DNA of 64,000 nt from Bacillota bacterium (lineage in GTDB: Bacteria; Bacillota; Clostridia; Acetivibrionales; DSM-1351). Position 1 is the stretch's first letter. The number at the start of each line of letters is the position of its first letter. The notes under the pieces are model-generated. The model saw only the letters and a list, made by a program, of their open reading frames with translations. It was not told the DNA's origin and did no database searches. Position numbers and translations under genes: made by a program. This document shows positions 45,501 to 57,100 of the stretch, piece after piece. The DNA is taken from the NCBI GenBank assembly GCA_023436485.1, contig JAEZIU010000142.1, forward strand, positions 1-64,000, in the 5' to 3' direction.

Positions 45501-48500
45501 TCTCCTCAATAGTATAAAAGAAAAGTATGGTAATATCCATGGGATTATTCATAGTGCCGGTGTTACTGATGACAGACTCATTAACGAAAAAAATAAAGAG
45601 GATTTTGACGCTATCATCCGACCCAAAGTTTATGGTACTTGGTTACTAAATCACTTTACAAATGCAGAAAACCTTGATTTTTTTATAATGTTTTCATCAG
45701 TATCATCGATATTGGCTGCTCCCGGGCAAAGTGATTATTCTGCTGCAAATGCATATCTGGATTCCTTTTCCGACTATAGAAGGGTCAATGGGAAAAAAGC
45801 CACGACCATTAACTGGGTTGCATGGAAAGAAATCGGCATGGCTGTAGAAAAGGGATTTACTGCCGATACCACTTTTAAGGCAATAACTACAAAAAAAGCC
45901 ATGGATTGCTTTGATAAGGTGTTTCATAAAGATATCTCAAGAGTATTGATTGGTGAGCTGAATTTTGAGAGTAATATGGCAGCTTTATTGGAGAAAGCGC
46001 CTTTTGACCTTTCTGATGATATAAAACACAAATTAAAGGAATCTGCAAAGCAGCGTGCATTTCTGAAAGAACAGAAAGTCTCAAATAATAGGCCGAATGT
46101 CAGGCTGAAGGGGAAAGAACCAAACCAATACAGCAAGATTGAGCAGCAAATTGCTGAAGTATGTATGTCTATTCTCGGGTTCAAAGAAATTGACATATAT
46201 GACAATTTCTTTGACTTGGGTGCAGACTCCATTGCACTTTCGCATATGTTTAAAGAGTTGGATAAACATTTCCCGAATGTGCTAAGCCTGACAAAGGTGT
46301 TTGCGTATCCGAGCATTTCAGCTTTAGCAAAGTACCTGAGTGAACAACTGGGCGAATCAGCTGATTCCGAGGGTTCTCATGATAATCTCATGCTTGAGCA
46401 AGAATCGGAATTTAATGAAAACGACAGTATTGCCATAATCGGCATAGGTTCATACTTACCAACAGGCTATAATTTGGATGAATTCTGGAATAGCATACGA
46501 AATGGTAAAGACCTGATTAGCAATATACCGGAAGCTAGAAAAAAGGATGTTGAAAAATACCTTTCATTTAAAGGCGAGGATACACGTAATCTTAAATTCT
46601 TAGAAGCAGCATATTTGGAGGAAATTGACGGATTCGACTATAAATTCTTCAAATTATCTCCAAAGGAAGCATCATTAATGGATCCGAACCAAAGAAAATT
46701 CCTTGAGACAGCCTGGGCAGCTATTGAGGATGGAGGCTATGGAGGAAACAAGTTAAAGGGGACAAAAACAGGTGTATTTGTAGGGTTTTCCAATAACCCG
46801 CTTAATAACTATCTGGATATAATTTCAGATGTAGAACCCGGGGAACTTCCAGTTTCATTGACCGGAAACCTCACATCCATAATCCCCAGCAGAATTTCAT
46901 ATCTCCTTGACCTTAAGGGACCCAGTATGCTCATAGATACTGCATGTTCTTCGTCCTTGACTGCAGTACACACGGCATGTAGAAGTTTAAAGAGCGGAGA
47001 GTGTGATACTGCAATAGCAGGTGGAGTAAAAATAAACATAATGCCTTTGGACAATGAAATAAAAATTGGTATTGAATCATCTACAGGCCGAACAAGGGCA
47101 TTTGATGATGATTCTGACGGGACTGGTATAGGAGAAGGAGTAATAAGCTTTTTACTAAAACCTTTAAAGAGGGCAATCGAGGATAAGGACAACATTTATG
47201 CGACAATAAAAGGAAGTGCTGTAAATCAGGATGGAACATCTGTTGGCATTACTGCACCAAATGTTAACGCACAAACGGATGTTATCCTCGAAGCGTGGAA
47301 AGATTCAAAGATTGATCCTGGGACACTCTCCTATATTGAAGCCCACGGAACAGGTACAAAACTAGGAGATCCTATTGAAATAGAAGGACTGAATGAAGCT
47401 TTTAAGAAGCATACGAAAAAAAGAAATTTCTGTGCCATAAGTACAGTAAAGTCAAATATGGGGCACCTTTATGAAGCTTCAGGTATGGCAGGATTATTAA
47501 AAGCAGTTTTATCCTTAAAACACAAAGAACTGGCCCCGTCCATTCATTTTGTGAAGCCAAACGATAAGATAGATTTTATCGATACTGCTCTTTATGTAAA
47601 TGACAGGTTGACTAAATGGGATGCAAGTACCACTACCAGAAGGTGTGGAGTAAGTTCTTTCGGCTTTAGTGGCACCAATTGCCATGTTGTCCTTGAAGAA
47701 GCTCCTGAAATAAAATATGAATCAATATCCGGTGACAGCAGAGCAGAAATATTAGGCTTGACTGCAAAGAGTGAAGCCGCATTACATGAATTGGTGAGGA
47801 GATATAAGACATCTCTCGAGAATTCTGAACAAATATGTTTAAAAGATATATGCAGCACTGCAAATACGGGAAGAACCCATCATAATTTCAGACTGGCTAT
47901 AGTTGCTAAAGATAAAAACGAACTTTTGCGTAAGCTTAATTTTATACTGGAAAACAAGTTTAGCGGATTAGACAGGAAGATAGGATTCTACGGAAAACAT
48001 TTTGTCATCATGTCCGACAAAGAATTTCTTCAGCAGGGCGAGTTAAGACAGAAGGAGAAATTTGAGCTTACGACTCAGGCGGGATTACTCACTGAGGAAT
48101 TGGCAGAGCAGAATATATTTGATAACAGCTTATTGGAGCGTTTATGTGAGCTATATGTCAAGGGAGCTGACGTTGACTGGGATATTCTTTATGGGGGAAA
48201 TAGAGCAGGGAAGAAAGTAAGTTTGCCTTCCTACCCCTTTGAAAAACACAGGTGTTGGATAAATATAGACTCAGCTGAAAAACGCAACATTAGTGATAAT
48301 ATCAGAGTTATACACCCATTATTGGAAAAGCAAATGGTTGAATCTGTAGACCAGATCATTTTTTCTACTGAGTTCAGCCCTAAAAAGCATTTTGTTCTAT
48401 CAGATCACATAATTATGGGAAGCTATGTAATACCCGGGACTACATACATAGAAATGATATATCAAGCGGGCAGAAGGTTATCCGATGATGGTCAGATACA

Positions 48501-51117
48501 GATAAACGATATAACCTTCTATACCCCTGTGGTACTAAGCGAATCTGATACAAGAGAAGTTCAGACAATTGTTAAATTTAAAGATAGAAGCTTTGAATTT
48601 ACTATTGTAAGCAATACTGCTGACAGTAACAACGGCACACTTAAAAAGTGGATAAAACATGCAGAGGGTAAATTTAGCTTTCATGAGGACAGCTCATTTA
48701 CATGCCATGACATTAATCAGATTAAAGAAAGATGTTCTTCAGACATACTTGATATTAAACAAAATGAACTTACGAAAGGCTTTATTGAGTTCGGGCCAAG
48801 ATGGCTGAATATCCATAAGCTGTGGGTTGGCAGTGAAACGGCACTTGCCGAATTATCCCTGCCGGATGAATTTGTACATGACCTGGAGACCTATTACATC
48901 CATCCATGTATGCTTGACATGGCTGCTGCCGCATTTTGCTTTACTTTTGAGAAACGATACCTTCCGTTATCTTACAAGAGACTGAAGGTTTACGGAAAAA
49001 TGCCTCATAAGTTTTACAGTTATATTAAAAGCATAAATACAGGGGCAAATGAAGAAGTTGTAAGTTTTGATATAGATTTAATTGATGCCGACGGTAAAGT
49101 ATTTATCGAGATAACTGAGTTTTCTCTTAAAAAGGTTCATGAGTTTAAAACTCTGGTCAGAGATAATATCTTTACATATTCAAAATGGATACCTGCAGAT
49201 ACTTCTTCAAGTGATGCCGTGCTAAATAAAGGGCTTACTGTAGTTTTCAGAGACACAGACGGTGTTGGCAAAAAAATAACTGAAGAAATTAAAGCTATTG
49301 GAGTAGACATATTAGAAGTAGTACCCGGACCGGCCTATGAGAAGCTTAGTGATCGTATGTACAAGATAGGCGGGGCCAAGGAAGACTACGATGAGCTTAT
49401 AAAAGATTTGAAGGACAAAAAGTTGTCCGGGATATTACATATGCTGACTGCTGATGACAATAACAGTACATCGTCATGTGAGGCGACAGATAAAAACTTG
49501 AGTAAAGGGTTATACAGCCTGTTTTACCTGACCCAAAGTATGGTGAAATACGGATTAAAAGATAATTTGGAATTGATAGTGATATCCAAAAATGCAAACG
49601 AGATTACAGGTGAAGAAATAAGTATAAATCCTGAAAATGCAGCGTTATTCGGATTGTCAAAGGTAATATCCAAAGAGCATCAGGGGATAAGATGCAAATT
49701 TGTTGATATTGACAGTAAATCCGGATACGAAACGATTATCAGAGAAGCTGTCCTTAACAAAGACCCTGAGAATATCGCTTTCAGAAATAATTCCAAGTAT
49801 CTGAACAGAATAGAGAGAATGAATATTGAAGAGGTACCTGATAATGTTACGGATATAAGAGAACATGGAGTATACCTTATAACCGGAGGCTCAGGAGGGC
49901 TGGGACTTGAATTTGCAAAGCACATAGCTGCAAAAGGAAAGAAGGTCAAAATAGCTCTTTTAGGGCGTTCTGTCTTTCCACTCCGTGAAGAGTGGGAGAA
50001 TATTCTTGAAAACGGGTGTGACAGCAAGACAGAAAGGCTGATTAGAACAATCCTTGATATTGAATCACAGGGTTCAAAGGTTATTTATTGCAGTGCTGAT
50101 ATTTCAATATATGCGCAAGCAGAAAAAGCACTGAATGATATAAGGAAGGAATTTGGCCCTATAAATGGAATTATTCATGCAGCCGGAGTGGCCGGAAGCG
50201 GTTTTGTGTTTATGAAACAAGAAGGCGAACTTCAGAAGGTTATAGGCCCCAAAATTCATGGTACGGTGAACTTGGACGGATTGTCAAGGGAGGATAAACT
50301 TGACTTCATGATTCTGTTCTCGTCAATTGCATCCTTTTTGGCATATCCGGGTCAAGGCGATTACACTGCAGCAAGTTTATTCTTAAACTCCTATGCGGCA
50401 TATAGAAACAGATTGGGCAAAAAGACCATATCAATAAACTGGCCGGCATGGAAGGAAACAGGAATGGCAGTAGACCATGGTGTTAATACTGATACCGCAT
50501 TTAAGGCCATATCCACAACTGAAGCACTATACGCTTTTGATGAGGTAATAAATAAGAAGTTATCTGAAATTATTATTGGAGAATTGGATTCAGATTACTT
50601 CACCAAATTTGGCGAGAGCAGTGTTCTGGCAAATAATCTTATGTCAGCAATTACGAGGAAAAAGAAACATAATGCACCGAAAGAAATTGAAAAGAACAAG
50701 TCCCTAAGTGTTCAAATTAAGGATAAAAATGTTGAAGAGCTCGATGATATTGAAGTTCTTTTGTCGGGGATATGGGGAAAGGTTTTAGGCATGAATGAAA
50801 TTGATATCTATGAGAGTTTCTATGAAATGGGAGGAGACTCAATCCTGGCAACACAAATGTTCAAAGAAATTGACAAGGAGTTTCCGGGGGTTATAGATAT
50901 TGCTGACATATTCTCATATTCGTCAGTAAGCCAGCTCGCAACATATATTAAAGGCAAAACAGGCAGCAAGCGTATAGATAATGCTGACGGTAACGAAAAT
51001 GTAAATTCGACAGAAACCGAAGAAAGTGATATAGAAGATATTCTGGACAAGTTGGTAAAAGGCGAAATTTCCATGAGTGAAGCTGATGAAGTTATCAAAA
51101 CCGGAGGTAAAGCATAA
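42562..51117 (+). CDS. AT-less type I PKS, two modules (KS-KR-ACP-KS-DH-KR-ACP)
   Basis: A 2851-aa trans-AT PKS. Module 1: KS 35-460 (C208, H341, H381 all present), post-KS linker, KR about 663-1140 (GGIRGIG near 901, Y1059), ACP with S1223 in LGADS. Module 2: KS 1290-1713 (C1462, H1595, H1635), DH about 1917-2190 (H1949 in HIIMGSYVIP, D2119), KR (GGSGGLG near 2441, Y2601), ACP with S2760 in GGDS. There is no AT, MT or ER domain. Module 1 should leave a beta-hydroxy group and module 2 an alkene. The acidic C-terminus (EDILDKLVKGEISMSEADEV) looks like a docking helix. AAGGTGG precedes ATG. Confidence 0.93.
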   Translation: MGVNLSELSSFDLDKVNNEIEQKSLTYDDSIGTDIAIIGISANLPEANDVSEYWNNLRDGKDNIIEFPEARQVDIEKYLNSLGSDTGDVEFFQAAFLNEIDKFDYRFFRLTPSEASLMSPVQRLFLETTYKTIEDAGYGGSKIIGSKTGVFVGCIGDAEEDTYADILSQSDSAQNPSAFTGNLTSMIPSRISYFLDLKGPSMVVDTACSSSLVAIHLACQAIRNGECDMALAGGIKLFLVPVKNRIKLAINSSNYRSKAFDDSSDGIGVGEGSAAVMLKPLSKALRDRDNIYAVIKGSAINQDGNSIGITAPNVAEQANVIAKAWKNARINPETISYIEAHGTGTNIGDPIEIEGIKRAFSRFTKKKQFCAIGSVKTNIGHLNEAAGIAGLIKLVLCLKYGEIPPSIHFNLPNRKIDFEESPVYVNDRLAKWDANGELRRGGISSFGFSGTNCHVVLEEAPAIRHANEVKSSGLFAMTISAKSEGALDKLLAAYNSFLDKNPNIDIRDLCYTASLGREHHNHRVAIIAQDLLSLKESISELCSNGVSKSNYGNVFFNTFKVIRGVRSTESDVGLTEEKLEGMNRLAHFKLEEFVRTNKSDKALLSEICSLYSSGADIDWSFLYEKERPRTISLPTYVFDKERCWCEIQEVAAQNGKYDSQKSFYNIVWKQKPLLNEEKGDAPQTIVILRSSENSYTNFEDKLRNSSARIVSVTLGDSFKQINNNKYITDISENSFNLLFDKIKESKSIQIVHLLAAEINEGAKTTDELQRNLEHGLYSLFYIAKAFKGYESIDSTSILIAAGNINKIVDNDNIIIPENATISGLAKVINREFTNISCRLIDIDAGFSEDDLVGELHLRSGEQQVAYRKGNRYAESFTQFDTENSGNSEVKVRENGVYLITGGIRGIGYEVAKYLVNEAKVNIILVNRSKIPQRDTWDTISANNENKKLLEKISAIKSLEKTGSTVEYYSADVSDEIHVRNLLNSIKEKYGNIHGIIHSAGVTDDRLINEKNKEDFDAIIRPKVYGTWLLNHFTNAENLDFFIMFSSVSSILAAPGQSDYSAANAYLDSFSDYRRVNGKKATTINWVAWKEIGMAVEKGFTADTTFKAITTKKAMDCFDKVFHKDISRVLIGELNFESNMAALLEKAPFDLSDDIKHKLKESAKQRAFLKEQKVSNNRPNVRLKGKEPNQYSKIEQQIAEVCMSILGFKEIDIYDNFFDLGADSIALSHMFKELDKHFPNVLSLTKVFAYPSISALAKYLSEQLGESADSEGSHDNLMLEQESEFNENDSIAIIGIGSYLPTGYNLDEFWNSIRNGKDLISNIPEARKKDVEKYLSFKGEDTRNLKFLEAAYLEEIDGFDYKFFKLSPKEASLMDPNQRKFLETAWAAIEDGGYGGNKLKGTKTGVFVGFSNNPLNNYLDIISDVEPGELPVSLTGNLTSIIPSRISYLLDLKGPSMLIDTACSSSLTAVHTACRSLKSGECDTAIAGGVKINIMPLDNEIKIGIESSTGRTRAFDDDSDGTGIGEGVISFLLKPLKRAIEDKDNIYATIKGSAVNQDGTSVGITAPNVNAQTDVILEAWKDSKIDPGTLSYIEAHGTGTKLGDPIEIEGLNEAFKKHTKKRNFCAISTVKSNMGHLYEASGMAGLLKAVLSLKHKELAPSIHFVKPNDKIDFIDTALYVNDRLTKWDASTTTRRCGVSSFGFSGTNCHVVLEEAPEIKYESISGDSRAEILGLTAKSEAALHELVRRYKTSLENSEQICLKDICSTANTGRTHHNFRLAIVAKDKNELLRKLNFILENKFSGLDRKIGFYGKHFVIMSDKEFLQQGELRQKEKFELTTQAGLLTEELAEQNIFDNSLLERLCELYVKGADVDWDILYGGNRAGKKVSLPSYPFEKHRCWINIDSAEKRNISDNIRVIHPLLEKQMVESVDQIIFSTEFSPKKHFVLSDHIIMGSYVIPGTTYIEMIYQAGRRLSDDGQIQINDITFYTPVVLSESDTREVQTIVKFKDRSFEFTIVSNTADSNNGTLKKWIKHAEGKFSFHEDSSFTCHDINQIKERCSSDILDIKQNELTKGFIEFGPRWLNIHKLWVGSETALAELSLPDEFVHDLETYYIHPCMLDMAAAAFCFTFEKRYLPLSYKRLKVYGKMPHKFYSYIKSINTGANEEVVSFDIDLIDADGKVFIEITEFSLKKVHEFKTLVRDNIFTYSKWIPADTSSSDAVLNKGLTVVFRDTDGVGKKITEEIKAIGVDILEVVPGPAYEKLSDRMYKIGGAKEDYDELIKDLKDKKLSGILHMLTADDNNSTSSCEATDKNLSKGLYSLFYLTQSMVKYGLKDNLELIVISKNANEITGEEISINPENAALFGLSKVISKEHQGIRCKFVDIDSKSGYETIIREAVLNKDPENIAFRNNSKYLNRIERMNIEEVPDNVTDIREHGVYLITGGSGGLGLEFAKHIAAKGKKVKIALLGRSVFPLREEWENILENGCDSKTERLIRTILDIESQGSKVIYCSADISIYAQAEKALNDIRKEFGPINGIIHAAGVAGSGFVFMKQEGELQKVIGPKIHGTVNLDGLSREDKLDFMILFSSIASFLAYPGQGDYTAASLFLNSYAAYRNRLGKKTISINWPAWKETGMAVDHGVNTDTAFKAISTTEALYAFDEVINKKLSEIIIGELDSDYFTKFGESSVLANNLMSAITRKKKHNAPKEIEKNKSLSVQIKDKNVEELDDIEVLLSGIWGKVLGMNEIDIYESFYEMGGDSILATQMFKEIDKEFPGVIDIADIFSYSSVSQLATYIKGKTGSKRIDNADGNENVNSTETEESDIEDILDKLVKGEISMSEADEVIKTGGKA

Positions 51118-51118
51118 A

Positions 51119-54100
51119 GTGGAAAAAATTAAGAAATATATATATGAGCAGGTAATATCTCAGAAGATATCAAAAAATGAAGCTGCATTGATGTTAAAGG
51201 AGCTATATGAAAACCAAGGGGACAACAATAAGGATATAGCTGTTATAGGTATGGATTGCAGGCTTCCAAAAGCAAATAACGCCAATGAATTCTGGGACAA
51301 CTTGATCAACGGTATAGATTGTATTGGAGATATTCCAGAAAACCGAAGAGAAGACATTGAAAGTTATTTTAAAAACAAGGGTAACTTTACAAGTGAGGAT
51401 TTTATTAAACAAGGATATATAAATGATATATCAGGTTTTGACCCTGCATTTTTCAATATTTCTCCTGCAGAGGCAAATATGATGGACCCTGTTCAGAGAT
51501 TGTTTTTAATGGTTGTGTGGGGTGCTTTAGAAGATGCTGGAATAAATTTTTCAAAAATAAGCGGGTCAAAAACGGGTGTCTTTGTAGGAAAGGCTCATTT
51601 GAATGAACCGCTTTATAAGGACTTTATCGATGATTTTGATATGATAGCATTTAACGGCTCGGCTACGGGGATCTTATCCAGTCGAATATCATACTTACTG
51701 AATCTGAATGGCCCAAGTCTTGTGATTGATACAGCGTGCTCATCCAGTCTGGTGGCATTGCATACTGCTTGCCAGTCTTTGATAAATAATGACTGCGAAG
51801 TAGCTATAGCCGGTGGAGTAAGGGTAATGCTTCTGCCTGTTAAGGATAACAAGCTTGAAGCTCTTGAATCTCCTGATTGCAAATTAAGACCCTTTGACAA
51901 CGAAGCAAATGGAACCGTTTGGGGTGAAGGTGTAAGTGCTGTTGTCTTAAAACCATTGTCAAAAGCAATTAAGGATAGGGACAATATATATGCTGTAATA
52001 AAAGGCAGCGCATGTAACAACGATGGTGCGTCAAATGGGATTTCGGCACCCAATGCCTATGCTCAGGAAAAACTGATTGCGGATTTATGGGAGAAGAAAA
52101 AAATCAATCCCGAAAGCATATCCTATATTGAAGCTCACGGTACGGGAACTGCTTTGGGCGATCCAATCGAAATAAAAGGGATTACAAACGCATTCAGAAG
52201 GTATACCAACAAGAAGCAGATATGTGCTATCGGAACTGCTAAGGGTAATATCGGACACTTGGTAGCTTCATCGGGACTGGCAGGTTTAATTAAGGTATTG
52301 ATGGCAATGAAGCATAAAAAAATACCTCCCACAATCAATTTTAATGAACCGAATGCCTATATAAATTTCATAGAGTCTCCTGTTTACTTTAATGACAGGA
52401 CAATTGAGTGGAAAGATGACGAAAGGCCATTAAGAGCAAGCGTAAGTTCATTTGGAATTAGCGGTACAAACAGTTATGTAATTGTTGAAGAACCTCCCAA
52501 ACCTCAGGGGAAGAGCAATATAGCGGTTAGTAAGGATTTGATATTCACTTTATCCGCTAAAAGCAGTACATCATTAAAAAACCTAATAAGTAAATATGTT
52601 GATTTTCTTAAGGATGAGACAGGCTATGATTTAGAGGATGTTTGTTTTACTGTGAATATAGGCAGAGTTCACCACAATCACAGAGTTGCAATAGTAGGAA
52701 ACAGCATTGCTGAATTGAAAGGCAAACTTGCTATTTTAAACAAGGGCGACCTGAGAAGTGTCCCAAGCGAGAACATATATTGTGGTGATTTCAGGCTGGT
52801 TTCAGATACAAAAAGGGAAAAAACAGATGGGCTTATTACAAAGTCTGACAAGAAGAAACTTGATGAGCTGTCCAAAAGCAAAACTTTGGAATATGTTGAT
52901 TGCGGGAAGAATGAAAGTAGCCTTTTAAACGATTTATGCGATTTATACGTCAGCGGTGCAGATATTCCATGGGACAACTTGTTTGCAGAGTCTGAAGCAA
53001 GAAAGATAAGTTTGCCCAAATATCAATTTGAACTCAAAAGGTGCTGGCCTGAAAACAGGGGCAATTCTGTAATAGAGGCAAAGTATACAAAGAGTACTCC
53101 CGGCACAGGGATGGTTCATTGGGAAAGCGATGAGATACACCCGTTGCTGGGAAGACTCTATCTTAGAACTTTGAACCAAGACATATACATAAATGACCTT
53201 AATCCTTCTTTGAAATGGGTAATTGGAGAACATAAAGTTGCAGGGAATTTTGCAATGCCCGGTGTTTCCTTTATTGAGATGGCATTATGCATAGGAAGAA
53301 AATACTTTGACACAAAGTATATCCGATTAGCTGATATGGCAGTCATATTCCCGCTCATGCTTAGGGAAGGGGAAACTAAGAGGGTACAAACAATAGTAAA
53401 TAGGCTGAACGGTTATCTGGAGTTTGCTGTTGTTGGGGAAACAGAAGATGCTGATAACAGTAACGGCTTCATTGAGTATGTTCAAGGAAAGATATATCCT
53501 CTGGAACAAAAGGCTGAGAAGAAACTGGATATTGTTTTACTGACAGAGGGAATGAACAAATTGGGTAAAATCAATCCTAATAACTATACACAAGGATTTA
53601 TTCAGTTTGGGAGTAGATGGACTGATTGTGTTGCACTGAGCACGGGCAAAACATCTGCAACTGTGGAGTTAGCTTTACCTGAGAAATTTGCTGAAGACTT
53701 AGAGGAATACTACCTCCATCCTGCATTACTTGATATGGCCTTAAATGCTTTGGCTTTGACTGTAAAGGAAAGGTATCTTCCTTTTGCGTATAAGAATATT
53801 AATATTTATGGGCCTACACCTTCCAAATTCTACAGCTATATTCATAACTTTAAGGATAGTGATCAGCGGCAGGAAATGAAGTCCTACAATATTGACTTTA
53901 TCGATAGCCAAGGTAACGTTTTTGCTGAAATTGAAGAGTATACCATCAAAAAGGCTAATAATATTGCAAATATGGAAGCTGATACCCCTATGTTTTACAA
54001 TACAAAGTGGGTGCAAAAAGACTTTGTTTTGAATGAAGCTCCCGTAACACCCGGGAAAGCTATTGTATTTAAGGACAACCATGGACTTGGTGACGATTTG

Positions 54101-57100
54101 GTACAAGAGCTGAAAAACAGCGGGTGGCAGGTTATTGAGGTCGGACTCGGCACTCAATATACAAAAACTGATAATAACAGATATGAAATATCTGTAGACG
54201 AAAGCGATCATATAGCCTTTTTAAACGAAGCTAATCTTGATGGTCTTACACATGTATTCCACTTATTTACGGCAAACGATATCCAGGAGGTTGAAGATAC
54301 TGTCACTCTTACATATAACCTCGAAAAGAGTGTTTACAGCTTGTTTTCACTCACAAAGCATTTAATTGTCAATGCACAGAAAAAGAAGCTGGATATATAC
54401 ATAATTTCTAAAAATGTCAACCCGGTAACGGGAAATGAAAAATTCCTGCAACCGCAGTATGCATGTATATTCGGCTTAGCTAAGGTTATTAATAATGAGT
54501 ATCCTGATTTCAGATGTAAAAGCATTGATAGTGACGGCAGCATATCGGCTAAGGACATTACATCAATAATCGGGTGTTCCGATATTGAAGCTCAAGTTGC
54601 ATTCAGAGATAGGGCTTTCTACACAGAAGAGATTCGGCCAATGAGAACGGATGCTATACCTGAGGAAAGGGTGGAAATCAGTTCCGATGGTGTATATGTA
54701 ATTACCGGAGGTACCGGGGGAATAGGTCTGGAAATATGCAGATATCTTGCTACCTGTTGTAAGGTGAACCTTGCACTGGTAAACAGGTCTTCTTTGCCTG
54801 AACGTGAACTGTGGGATGAAATACTCCAAAAGAATGAGGACTCACGGCTATGCAATATATTAGAGAAGCTTAGAGCCATTGAATTACTGGGCTCTCAAAT
54901 TATTTGCTACAGCGCTGACGTAAGTGAATATGAGCAAATGAAAGCTGTACTGGAGGATTTAAGAAGAAAGTTCGGACGAATCAGAGGAATAGTACATAGT
55001 GCCGGTATCGCGGGTCAGGGTCTGTTGATGAATAAAGACTTATGTACCTTCAAAAACGTAATTAAGCCAAAGGTGTACGGTGCGTGGATTCTGGATAAAT
55101 TGACTGAAAATGAACAGCTTGATATGTTCGTTCTGTTCTCTTCTATTGCGTCATTTGTTGCATACCCGGGACAAGGAGACTATACGGCAGCTAACTCATT
55201 TTTGGATGCATTTTCCACCTATTGCACCAAAAAAGGAAGAAAAATGCTTTCAATTAACTGGCCTGCGTGGAGTGAAACAGGTATGGCAGTAAGTCACGGT
55301 GTAAATATTGATATGATGTTTAAGCCAATATCTACCGAGGATGCCATAAATGCATTTGGAAAGATAATTCATAAATCTGTCGATAGAGCAATAATAGGTG
55401 AATTGGATTATGAAAGCTCTATGTTTGAAAAGCTTCAAATCGGTTTATCTAAAAGTATCAGAGGTATAATCAACAAACACAAAAACAGTTTAATCTCAAA
55501 CCAAAAAAACATTGGCACTTTGGCTGATGTTGTTCTTAAAGGACGTAAAGATAACGATTATACTCAGGCAGAAATCAAGGTTGCAAAGATATGGGGAAAT
55601 ATATTCGGACTGCAGGAAGTCAATATATTTGACAATTTCTACGATTTGGGCGGAGACTCCGTCTTTGCAATGAAATTAGTAAATAGTTTAAACAAGCATT
55701 TAAATATAAACCTAAGTATTGTAGACGTGCTTAATTATCAAAGTGTGAATGACTTGGGGGCTTACCTTGATGAAAAAGGGCTCAGTAATGATAGTACGAT
55801 TGAATTAAATGATGTAGCTGTTTTAAAGCATGCTGACGATAAAGAGTTTTATCCTGTAACATCGCAGCAAAAGGCTATTTATCTTTTATACCAGAGGTTG
55901 CCTGAGAACATTAGTTATAACACCCCTATAATAATTAATATCGAAGGGAACCCGGATATAGGCCAATTTGAACAAATATTCAGGCAGTTGGTTCTTAGAC
56001 ATGAATGTTTAAGGACATCCTTCCATATGCATAAGGGAGTACCCGTATTTAAAGTCCATGATGACGTAACATTTGACATTAAATATTCCGAGGCTGTGGG
56101 CACAGCTGTTGAGGAGATAATAAATTCCTTTATACGGCCATATTGCCTGGAAGAACCTACTTTACCGAGAGTAGAGATTGTTAAGACAGGTCATGAGAAC
56201 TACCTTCTTATGTTAGATGTTCACCATATAATCGCAGATAGAACTTCGGTAGGGATTATGCTCAATGACTTTTTCAATTTGCTTAAAAGTAATCCATTGA
56301 CTGAGATTGCTGCCCAGTATAAAGACTATGCCGAATGGCAATACAGCTATTACAATTCGGAAGCAATAAAAAAGACTGAAGAGTATTGGCTTGATGTTTT
56401 CAAGGGAGAAATCCCACTGTTAGATATTCCTACAGATTATAAAAGACCTCCGATACTATCTTATGAAGGCGAAAGTGTTAAATTTTCATTGGATGAGAAG
56501 TTGTGTGACTCTCTTAACTGCATAGCGTCAACTGCTAATACAACTATTAATATGATCTTGACTTCCGCATTCTATATTCTGCTTAATAAGCTAACATCTC
56601 AGGAGGACATAGTTATAGGCTGTAATGTAATGGGGAGAACCCATGAGGATATTCAGAACACGATGGGGATGTATGTAAATACTATTCCTGTAAGAAGTTG
56701 TATTAATGGCAATATGCCGTTTAAAACATATTTGGATAATGTTAAGAACAGCTGTCTGTTAGCATATGACAATCAAAACTATCCGATTGATGTTCTTCTG
56801 GAGAAACTTGATTTTAAGAGAATCCAAAACAGAAACCCGCTGTTTGACGTTTGCTTCAATATGATGAACATTCCTGACAGCATTGATTCTAAAAAGGAAA
56901 TTTCATTGCAGGGACTTGTTATAAAGCCTGTAGATTTTGAAAATAAGACTGCAAAATTTGATATCACTCTTAGTGCATCTTTATCAGGAAATAAGGTTGA
57001 GATGTTCATGGAGTACAGGACATGCCTGTTCCAAAGGAATACGATAGAAAACTTTATCAAGTATTACATTGAGATACTGGAAGTAATTAAAGACGATATT

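Noticed and set aside
51613..52053. Antisense open frames of 60-160 codons over the PKS and NRPS genes
   Set aside because: They mirror conserved KS, KR and A-domain codons of the sense strand and have no ribosome sites. They are shadows.
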